From Acetobacteraceae bacterium (GTDB lineage: Bacteria > Pseudomonadota > Alphaproteobacteria > Acetobacterales > Acetobacteraceae): a stretch of DNA of 37,942 nucleotides. How positions within the stretch are numbered: the stretch's first letter is position 1; each line of letters opens with the position of its first letter. The stretch lies in assembly GCA_025352375.1 (NCBI GenBank), contig JANXTL010000189.1:1-37942 (forward strand), given 5' to 3'. The notes under the pieces were generated by a model. The model did no database searches. It was not told the DNA's origin and was given only the letters and a program-made list of their open reading frames with translations. Shown here one piece after another: positions 32,296 to 37,942 of the stretch. Both the position numbers and the translations under genes were made by a program.

Positions 32296-32937
32296 TCATT
32301 CCGTGATGTAGGGCTGGCCCCAGCGGTCCTGGTAAACGAAATCCGCGAGTTTCCCGCGGCCGACCGGCCCGAAATTGCCCATCGGGTAGCCGATCGGCAG
32401 AATAGCGTAGGACCGCACGCCCGGCGGCAGGCCCAACGCGCCGTCGGTTTCGGCTTCGAACAGTAAATGCCGCGTGGTCAGGGTCGAACCTAACCCCAGT
32501 GCGCGCGCCGCCAGCAGCATGTTCTGCACCGCGGGGTAGATGGACGCACCGGCCCAGCGCGGCGGCGGGTTGGGGCCCTCATCGATGCACGCCACGATCC
32601 AGACCGGAGCCTCATGATAGTGCTCGGTCAAATACTCCACCGCGCCGTGCTGACGCTTGTAGCGTTCGGGCGTCGCGCCGGGGGGAGGGGCGCTCGCGGC
32701 GTAGCGGGGCCCCACCACCTCATCGAACGCCTTTTTGTACCAGACCTGCACGGCCTTCTTGATGGCTGGATCCTTCACCACAAGGAAGCGCCACTTCTGA
32801 GTATTGCCGCCGTTCGCGGCGCAGGCGCCAGCTTCCAGAATTTTATGGATCAGCGCATCGGGCACGGGGTCCGGCTTTAACCGGCGCATGGAGCGCGTGG
32901 TGTGCATGATCTCGAACAGGCCGGGGTCGTCGCTCAT
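32296..32937 (-). CDS. Nitroreductase family protein
   Basis: 213 aa from ATG 32937 (MSDDPGLFEIMHTTRSMRR), chosen because GGAGG lies 8 nt upstream. FMN-binding signs are TTRSMRRLKPDPV, GACAANGGNTQKWRFLVV and the later GLGSTLTT with LPIGYPMG. Members reduce nitro groups, quinones or act as dehalogenases/flavin destruction enzymes using NAD(P)H. The His/Pro insert AASAPPPGATPE is longer than in NfsB. The start overlaps the end of an upstream broken frame by ATGA. Confidence 0.9.
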   Translation of the reverse strand: MSDDPGLFEIMHTTRSMRRLKPDPVPDALIHKILEAGACAANGGNTQKWRFLVVKDPAIKKAVQVWYKKAFDEVVGPRYAASAPPPGATPERYKRQHGAVEYLTEHYHEAPVWIVACIDEGPNPPPRWAGASIYPAVQNMLLAARALGLGSTLTTRHLLFEAETDGALGLPPGVRSYAILPIGYPMGNFGPVGRGKLADFVYQDRWGQPYITE

Positions 32938-33079
32938 GGTTGGATCCTCCGTTCTTCGTACCAGGCAATGATAGCAGGAACGGCGCGGGAGTCTCGGGGG
33001 GCCTGACCTTCCTGCGCGGTCACCGCGATGTCGTGCTTGTCGGTTCAACGAGGCGCAGCACGGCGGCGTCGAAGGGCAT
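32934..33079 (-). pseudogene. Frameshifted small gene upstream of the nitroreductase
   Basis: ATG at 33079 has GAGGAG 8 nt upstream and reads MPFDAAVLRLVE before stopping at a TGA near 33020. In a second frame the following DNA reads KHDIAVTAQEGQAPRDSR and AVPAIIAWYEERRIQP, ending with a TGA that overlaps the nitroreductase ATG (ATGA, 32937-32934). Joining the two frames would give a protein of about 48 aa. A one-base deletion near 33045 would explain it, either natural or a sequence error. No family recognised. Confidence 0.4.
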
Positions 33080-33229
33080 GGAAAGTTCTCCTCGCCGTTA
33101 CCAGATGTGCCGTTCCCGGCCTTTTGGCCACCCGGTCATCTGGCCGGGTTGTGCCCCGGCCATCCGGCCGATGCCCCTCGACGCTGAGACCTGCCACTCT
33201 GCCGCTACCGAAACAGGAGCACACCGACC
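33080..33229. other. Divergent intergenic region with GC hairpin
   Basis: GGCCGGG (33142-33148) and CCCGGCC (33155-33161) make a 7-bp stem with a 6-base loop, without a T-tract. The region must hold the promoter of the HtrA-like/LuxR pair. An AGGAG site precedes the ATG at 33230 by about 12 nt. No gene is seen. Confidence 0.4.
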
Positions 33230-34099
33230 ATGGACATCATTGAGCAACTCTCCACCGCGCTGGCCGACCGGGTGGCGGCGACCGGCCAAAGCGTAGTCTC
33301 CCTGCGCCTGGGTTCCCGCCCGCGCGCCGGCATCCTGTGGCGGCCGAACGTCGTCGTGACGTCGGAGCAGGTGGTGGGCGATCGCGACACCGTCACCGTC
33401 GCCCATGGGGGGCAGGAGGTCGCGGCAAAGCTCGCCGGCCGCGATCCCGGCACCAACGTGGCGGTGTTCCGCCTCGAAACGCCGCTGACCGGCACGCTGC
33501 CGCCCGTGGGGGCCGCGCCGCGCGTCGGGTCCCTGGCCCTGATGATTGGCGCCGGCACCGCGCGCCTGGCCATGGTGCACGCGGTCGGGCCGGAGTGGCA
33601 CAGCATGGCCGGCGGCCGCATCGAGGCGTTGATCCGCCTCGATGCCCGGCTGGGCGCCGACGAAGGCGGGATGGTGCTGGATCAGGCGGGCGGGTTGCTC
33701 GGCATGTCCACCTCCGGCCCGCGCCGCCGGGTGCTGGTCATCCCCGCCGCGACCATTTCTCGGGTTGTCGATCCCCTGTTGGAGCACGGCCACATGCCGC
33801 GCGGCTGGCTCGGCGTGGGGCTGCAATCGGTGGTCATCCCCGAGGGCTTGGTCGCGGTGGCCGGGCAGGGGCGCGGCGCCATGGTGCTCAATCTGGTGGC
33901 CGGCGCGCCCGCCGCCAAAGCCGGAGTCATGGCGGGCGACATTTTGCTCGTGGTCGATGGCTTCGCGTTCGGCCAAAATCGGCGGCTTTCCAAGGTTTTG
34001 CGCCCCGAGCGAATCGGGTCGGCGGTGGACGTCCGGCTGCTGCGGGCGGGCGAACCCAAGACCGTGTCCGTGGTGATCGCCGCGCGCCCGCAAGGATGA
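33230..34099 (+). CDS. HtrA/DegP-like protein with lost catalytic triad, plus PDZ domain
   Basis: 289 aa. The order trypsin-like domain then PDZ follows HtrA/DegP. Aligning by eye to the family landmarks, VVTSEQVVG (43-50) replaces VVTNNHVV, so the His is Gln47. GRDPGTNVAVF (70-80) replaces GRDPxxDLAV, so the Asp is Asn76. LGADEGGMVLD (141-151) replaces xxGNSGGPLxN, so the Ser is Glu145. All three catalytic residues are gone while the scaffold is kept. The PDZ domain (about 192-285) has RGWLGVGLQ, APAAKAGVMAGDILLVVDG. There is no signal peptide, so it is probably cytoplasmic. The stop overlaps the LuxR-type gene by ATGA. It is likely a non-enzymatic binding or sensing protein. Confidence 0.88.
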   Translation: MDIIEQLSTALADRVAATGQSVVSLRLGSRPRAGILWRPNVVVTSEQVVGDRDTVTVAHGGQEVAAKLAGRDPGTNVAVFRLETPLTGTLPPVGAAPRVGSLALMIGAGTARLAMVHAVGPEWHSMAGGRIEALIRLDARLGADEGGMVLDQAGGLLGMSTSGPRRRVLVIPAATISRVVDPLLEHGHMPRGWLGVGLQSVVIPEGLVAVAGQGRGAMVLNLVAGAPAAKAGVMAGDILLVVDGFAFGQNRRLSKVLRPERIGSAVDVRLLRAGEPKTVSVVIAARPQG

Positions 34100-34617
34100 G
34101 CCTGCGGGTCCGGCTTCTCGCGACCGACCCGGTCCGCCGGCATGGCCTGTGCGCCGTGCTGGCGGAGGCGGGGCACGCGGTGGTTACGGACGTGCCTGAC
34201 GTTGTCCTGTGCGATTCAGGGGCCGGTACGCCCCGGGAAGCCGAGGCGCCGGTTCTGGCCCTGACCGACCGCATCCCGGCCAACCCGCCCGCCGGAGTCT
34301 TGCCGCGCGACGCGACCCCCGAGCATATCGATGCGGCGTTGCGAGCGGTGGCGGCGGGGTTGATCGTACGGGCGCCTGGGCCGTCGGAGGCGGCGGGTTT
34401 CGCCATGGCCCCGGACGATTCCCCCCTGACCCCGCGGGAGACGGAAATCCTGACCCTGATCGGCCAGGGGTTCAGCAACAAAGCCGTCGCTCGGCGGCTG
34501 GGTATTTCGGTGCACACGGTGAAGTTTCACATCGAGGCGTTGTTCGGGAAGCTCGATGCCTCCAGCCGGGCGGAGGCAGTGGCGAAGGGGTTGGTGGGTG
34601 GGGTGATTGAGTTGTAG
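34096..34617 (+). CDS. LuxR/NarL-type transcriptional regulator with degenerate receiver
   Basis: 173 aa. The C-terminal about 65 residues are a clear LuxR helix-turn-helix: LTPRETEILTLIGQGFSNKA, VARRLGISVHTVKFHIEALF and the final helix. The N-terminal about 105 residues are receiver-like but reduced: RVRLLATDPVRRHGL has only one of the paired acidic residues, VVLCDSG keeps a possible acceptor Asp, and the conserved Lys is replaced by Arg (VLPRDA). Phosphorylation is therefore doubtful. It starts within the HtrA-like gene's stop (ATGA), so the two proteins are made together. Targets unknown. Confidence 0.88.
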   Translation: MSLRVRLLATDPVRRHGLCAVLAEAGHAVVTDVPDVVLCDSGAGTPREAEAPVLALTDRIPANPPAGVLPRDATPEHIDAALRAVAAGLIVRAPGPSEAAGFAMAPDDSPLTPRETEILTLIGQGFSNKAVARRLGISVHTVKFHIEALFGKLDASSRAEAVAKGLVGGVIEL

Positions 34618-34810
34618 GGTGGGGGGTAAGGCTGGTTTTCAACCCGGAGCGGACGTTCGTTACCGGGGTTCAACATAGACTTCCTCGCTGATGGGCGAAT
34701 TCTTGATAAAATAGGTTATCAAGAGGTCATGGCGAGGTAGGCCAGTTAGAAAACGGGGTGGCGCTTGACTTCGCCCATTTGATCGGTATATGCGTGCACG
34801 TCTGCATTGA
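34618..34810. other. Start of the AT-richer accessory patch
   Basis: AACCCGG (34641-34647) and CCGGGGTT (34663-34670) form an imperfect hairpin after the LuxR-type gene and could terminate it. TCTTGATAA (34701-34709) and TTATCAAGA (34716-34724) are perfect 9-bp arms with a 6-bp spacer, 87 bp before the next gene. The base composition drops from here to about 36440. Confidence 0.45.
34660..34743 (-). pseudogene. Possible C-terminal gene remnant
   Basis: On the minus strand one frame reads TGLPRHDLLITYFIKNSP then ISEEVYVEPR and stops at TAA 34662-34660. It looks like a genuine protein end, but the sequence upstream in that frame is low-quality Arg/Cys-rich and another frame carries MGEVKRHPVF up to a stop. 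I interpret it as a decayed gene end. The family is not recognised. Confidence 0.3.
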
Positions 34811-35314
34811 ATGGGAGCGCAGGCGTTGCCGCAAGTTACAAAGGACTGGATCCTTGGCATGGACAAAGCTCAATTAGAAAAAGTCCTCGCCCTTGGCGCC
34901 TATAATCGACGCGCTGTCCTACTTTTTATCCATACTGATGAATGGTTCCATGCACACTTTGACCGAGGGCGAAGCCGGAAGCAGAAAGAAGAAATATTCT
35001 GGGCCTTCTTCATTCCATATTATACGCTATGGGCTTCAATGGTCTATGTTGTCCACGAAGGGCTTACCGAACTAGAAGTTGAAGACAAAAAACTCGAAAA
35101 AATAAGAGTGGCTGTTGATATGCGTCTCTTAAAGAGGTTTAGGAACGCGACATTCCATTTTCAGACTAGATTTCGCAGCCCTAAACACGACGAGTTTATT
35201 ACGCAGAAGGGGTTCGGTATAGCGAGAGAATTGTTCGAGAGACAGGATTTTCTCGTCAGAAAAATGATCCGATTTAGCAAGGATAACCCGCATTCAGCAT
35301 CTTCAATTATGTGA
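34811..35314 (+). CDS. Hypothetical protein with HEPN-like Rx4H motif
   Basis: 167 aa, clearly AT-richer than its surroundings and with Lys-rich codon use, suggesting transfer. It is predicted all-helical. RFRNATFHFQ contains R111-N112-A-T-F-H116, the Rx4H form of the HEPN ribonuclease motif, at the start of a late helix as in HEPN domains. The preceding helices (EIFWAFFIPYYTLWASMVYV) are aromatic. I cannot name a family, and one short motif is weak evidence. The start is uncertain: ATG 34811 lacks a ribosome-binding site and ATG 34859 (MDKAQLEKVLAL) is an alternative. It converges on the DUF4238 gene. Confidence 0.6.
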   Translation: MGAQALPQVTKDWILGMDKAQLEKVLALGAYNRRAVLLFIHTDEWFHAHFDRGRSRKQKEEIFWAFFIPYYTLWASMVYVVHEGLTELEVEDKKLEKIRVAVDMRLLKRFRNATFHFQTRFRSPKHDEFITQKGFGIARELFERQDFLVRKMIRFSKDNPHSASSIM

Positions 35315-35363
35315 CCGATCCACCTCCCACGACCGTAATTCAGGCGTCCCGCATCGGACTGAC

Positions 35364-35415
35364 TTACTGGACTTGCAACCCTTTAATTTCATAGGGGTGA
35401 TTTTTCGTCCAGTAA
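35364..35415. terminator. Nested dyad between convergent accessory genes
   Basis: TTACTGGAC (35364-35372) and GTCCAGTAA (35407-35415) are perfect 9-bp arms. Inside them ACCCT and AGGGGT can form a second short stem, and a run of T (35401-35405) follows. Lying between two convergent genes, it is best read as a bidirectional terminator, though an integration or recombination site is possible. Confidence 0.4.
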
Positions 35416-35487
35416 CTTACCCGTTGATGGACGGTCACGCGATTTTGTGTGTGTCGGCGCAGAATGGGCTATATGTTAACTGGCGGC

Positions 35488-36438
35488 CTATTCTCTCGCA
35501 CGCACTCTGTCGCGCATACCGAATATAAAAGAGTCAGGCCCACGTATCTCGATGAATTCAACATCGATCTTGTGTCGCGCATACTTTCTAGCAAGAGATT
35601 CAACAGATGGATGCTTGCACGATGAGATAACCAAGTCCTCCGCACACTGCGCAATGGCACGGTTGATGCGACGGACGCCGCGAGTCTCAATTGTTGCATG
35701 GCGCACCGCCCCTTTGGGCGGTTGAGAAAAATCAGGGTCGGTCTGCGGTCTCTCCTTAGTGTCCCAATGCAGGCAGAGGTTGGGCGAGATAGGAAGATAT
35801 CTTGGCAAGCTTGGCTTGCCTCCTCGCCATATCCCCGGATCGTCAAAAGAGGCAGGATTATCACTCGTCAAAAATCCCGTGCCAGAGTTGTTCTTGATGA
35901 TGATCCAGTTGGAATTGTAAAGCGTCCATGCCAGTCTCATAACATGCCGAACTCGCATTGCCCGCATCGCGTCCGGCTCTGTGTCGAGGCGATACATCCC
36001 AGAGTCGAACGCTTGCAGCATCTCTTTTAGCTTCGCGTCGGGTCGGCCTGCTTGGGTTTTTAACGCGTCGGTTGCGCGAAGGTGCTGCATGACAGCATAA
36101 TCGTGCGATTTCACATCGACCCGCAGCCTCGCCGGAGTGCATACCAACAGATTGCCCCAATAGCCTGCGATGGCCATTTTCGTGGTCTGCGACGGCCTCC
36201 CAGTCTGCAAATCGGCAACTGCCGGATTCCATTCCGATTCAAACATCTTGCGATATTGTCCAAGGAGCGTTGGATCAGACAGAAAGTCTTTGATGATATC
36301 TCCGTCCAACTCCCGGCAAATGTCCTTAGGGTGGCAAGGAAAATATTTCCCGTCAGACTTGCGGTAGGCGTGAAGCATTTTGTCGGGTCCAACGAAATGC
36401 TTTAGGTAGGTCTCTGCAACATAGTGGTCTTTCGGCAT
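35488..36438 (-). CDS. DUF4238 domain-containing protein
   Basis: 316 aa. The family opening MPKDHYVAETYLKHFV (consensus HyVpxxYLrxF) is followed by the mid-domain FLTSDNPASF and later PISPNLCLHW, as in DUF4238. Gene order and the lower GC suggest an acquired accessory function. DUF4238 proteins are uncharacterised and often found on mobile or defence-rich islands. There is no membrane segment. ATG at 36438 is the only sensible start. It lies immediately downstream (2 bp) of the truncated resolvase. Confidence 0.85.
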   Translation of the reverse strand: MPKDHYVAETYLKHFVGPDKMLHAYRKSDGKYFPCHPKDICRELDGDIIKDFLSDPTLLGQYRKMFESEWNPAVADLQTGRPSQTTKMAIAGYWGNLLVCTPARLRVDVKSHDYAVMQHLRATDALKTQAGRPDAKLKEMLQAFDSGMYRLDTEPDAMRAMRVRHVMRLAWTLYNSNWIIIKNNSGTGFLTSDNPASFDDPGIWRGGKPSLPRYLPISPNLCLHWDTKERPQTDPDFSQPPKGAVRHATIETRGVRRINRAIAQCAEDLVISSCKHPSVESLARKYARHKIDVEFIEIRGPDSFIFGMRDRVRARE

Positions 36439-36440
36439 AC

Positions 36441-36797
36441 CTAGTTGAGCCTCGAAATCGTGCTGCTGCTGACGTTATAGCTCCGCGCGATCTCACTTAG
36501 CAACTCCCCACCCTCGCGCCGCGCAAGCGCCTCCTGCCTCTGGTGCGCCGTGAGCTTGAACGGTCGGCCGAGGCTCTTCCCTCGTGCCTTGGCGCGGGCG
36601 CGGCCTTCGCCTGTCCGTGCACGGATCAACTCGCGTTCGAACTCCGCCAGCCCGCCAAGCACGGTCAGCATCAGCCGCCCGTGCGCCGTCGTCGTGTCCG
36701 CCCATGTATCGCCGAGGGATCGGAAGCCCGCCTTGCGCTCGGTGATCGTGGCGAGTGTGTTCAACAGGTCGCGCGCGTTGCCCGGCTCGTCAGCCGT
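36441..36797 (-). pseudogene. 5'-truncated serine recombinase (resolvase family)
   Basis: The frame reads RDLLNTLATITERKAGFRSL, DTWADTTTAHGRLMLTVLGG, LAEFERELIRARTGEGRARA and a C-terminal helix-turn-helix (LLSEIARSYNVSSSTISRLN). This is the second half of a Tn3-type/Hin-like resolvase. The N-terminal catalytic portion with the nucleophilic Ser and Arg residues is absent: the frame meets a TGA at 36800-36798 just upstream of RDLLNT. An internal ATG (36764) could make a 107-aa DNA-binding fragment. It marks an old mobile-element junction at the edge of the AT-richer patch. Confidence 0.8.
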
Positions 36798-36889
36798 TCA
36801 AGCGATTGCCCACACCCAGCCATTGGCACCGCTTGACCCCCGCCCCAGCCCCTCCCACCCTGCGCCCAACCGACAAATGGGAGCCCGCC

Positions 36890-37942
36890 ATGCCGCTTCT
36901 CGCCCTTCCCGCCGTCTTCATGCGCGGCGGCACCAGCCGAGCCGTCATGTTCCACGCGAAGGACCTGCCGGAGCGGGCGGCCTGGGACCCCATCTTCATG
37001 GCCGCCATGGGCACTCCAGACCCCAACGGCCGCCAACTCAACGGCATGGGCGGCGGCATTTCCTCGCTCTCGAAAGTCTGCGTCCTGGCCCCCTCCGCCC
37101 GAGACGATGCAGACATAGACTACACCTTCGCCCAGGTGCAGATCAAAGACGCCTCCGTCGACTACCGCGGCAACTGCGGCAACATGTCCTCCGCCGTCGG
37201 CCCTTTCGCGGTGGATGAGGGCATCGTCCGCCCCAACGGCGAGACCGCCGTGGTGCGCATCTTCAACACCAACACCCGGAAAATCATCCGCTCGACCTTT
37301 CCTCTACAAGATGGCCGCGCCGCAACGGACGGCACCATGGCGATCCCGGGCGTCCACGGCTTCGGCGCCCCCGTGAAGCTGGACTTCCTGACCCCAGGCG
37401 GTGCCACCACCGGCAAGCTGCTGCCCACCGGCCACGTAACGGACTGGCTGGACGTGGAGGGTCTCGGCAGGTTGGAAGTCTCCTGCGTCGACGCCGCCAA
37501 CGCCTGCGTGTTCGTGCGCGCCCGCGACCTCGGCCTCACCGGGCGGGAACTGCCGGACGCGCTGGACGCCAACACCGACCTGCTGGCCACGCTGCAAAAA
37601 ATCCGCCGCGCCGCCTCCGTCGCCATGGGCATCGCCAAGGACGAGAATGAGGCCCGCACCATCGCCGGCGTCCCCATCATCGGCTTTGTCGCCCCCGCCA
37701 TGGATGCCCCCACCCTGTCCGGCATCCCCATCGCCGCGTCCGAGGTCGACCTGACCGCCCGCTTCCTGTCCAACGGCCAACCTCACAGAGCACTGCCCCT
37801 GACCGCGTCGCTGTGCACGGCGGTCGCGGCGCGGATCGAGGGCACCGTCGCCCACCAGGCCGCCGGAGGCGCGACGGACGGACCCATCCGCATCGGCATG
37901 CCCTCCGGCATCCTGACGGTGGATGCCGACGTCGGCCGCGAC
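36890..37942 (+). CDS. PrpF/AcnD-accessory family isomerase (partial, runs off the window)
   Basis: At least 351 codons from ATG 36890, with GGGAG 6 nt upstream; the frame is still open at the window end. The PrpF/DUF453 pattern is clear: PAVFMRGGTSRAVMFHAKDL, NGMGGGISSLSKVCVL with a conserved Lys, and YRGNCGNMSSAVGPFAV with the catalytic Cys in GNCGN. FNTNTRKII and the second-half repeat of the diaminopimelate-epimerase-like fold follow. Members isomerise 2-methyl-trans-aconitate in the methylcitrate cycle or 4-oxalomesaconate in gallate breakdown; neighbours give no clue which applies. Typical length is about 380-400 aa, so little is missing. Confidence 0.9.
   Translation, partial: MPLLALPAVFMRGGTSRAVMFHAKDLPERAAWDPIFMAAMGTPDPNGRQLNGMGGGISSLSKVCVLAPSARDDADIDYTFAQVQIKDASVDYRGNCGNMSSAVGPFAVDEGIVRPNGETAVVRIFNTNTRKIIRSTFPLQDGRAATDGTMAIPGVHGFGAPVKLDFLTPGGATTGKLLPTGHVTDWLDVEGLGRLEVSCVDAANACVFVRARDLGLTGRELPDALDANTDLLATLQKIRRAASVAMGIAKDENEARTIAGVPIIGFVAPAMDAPTLSGIPIAASEVDLTARFLSNGQPHRALPLTASLCTAVAARIEGTVAHQAAGGATDGPIRIGMPSGILTVDADVGRD

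Overview
The window is GC-rich, densely coding DNA of an alphaproteobacterial type. This assignment is an inference: the gene repertoire (three-subunit PntAA/PntAB/PntB transhydrogenase, Gld-like ABC operon, many 4-base ATGA/GTGA gene overlaps) and base composition would suit Rhodospirillales/Acetobacteraceae, but no rRNA or other phylogenetic marker is present. I see no tRNA, rRNA or CRISPR array.

Layout. 1-310: end of an unidentified gene, a hairpin terminator and a 45-aa Lys-rich protein. 372-5925 (minus): a complete dipeptide/oligopeptide ABC importer (binding protein, two permeases, two ATPases) with start-stop overlaps at every junction and an extra 48-aa ORF lodged between the ATPase genes. 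6009-7021: divergent 42-aa ORF plus a periplasmic-binding-fold protein related to 4,5-dihydroxyphthalate decarboxylase. 7245-12201: GldA/GldF/GldG-like ABC system with a DUF4340 protein and a NUDIX hydrolase. 12339-13842: SDR dehydrogenase, zinc-ribbon membrane protein, small unknown. 13843-15997 (minus): ArsC-like protein, DJ-1/PfpI protein and P450. 16090-22283: secreted DUF5666-like protein, M19 dipeptidase with an unusual N-terminal extension, Kef-type antiporter, Ldh-family dehydrogenase, flavin monooxygenase.

22290-30334 carries two small two-gene modules, each with palindromic operator-like DNA: a FitAB/VapBC-type pair and a DUF4160/DUF2442 pair. They lie on either side of the pnt operon. 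Three nearly identical 118-bp repeats (23049, 26343, 30217) punctuate this stretch, and the third supplies the stop codons of both genes that converge on it. Also here are a SnoaL-like protein, a CaiB/BaiF CoA-transferase and a CapA-like phosphoesterase. 30331-32937: UppP, a CDF metal exporter with a tandem-repeat His-rich N-terminus, and a nitroreductase. 33230-34617: an HtrA-like protein that has lost all three catalytic residues, translationally coupled to a LuxR-type regulator with a degenerate receiver.

34660-36800 is an AT-richer accessory patch: gene remnants, a HEPN-like candidate (Rx4H motif), a DUF4238 protein and a 5'-truncated serine resolvase. Normal GC-rich coding resumes with a PrpF-family isomerase that runs off the window end. 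The most promising candidates for undescribed biology are the pseudoprotease/LuxR pair, the HEPN-like/DUF4238 island, the DUF4160/DUF2442 module and the 118-bp repeat family.
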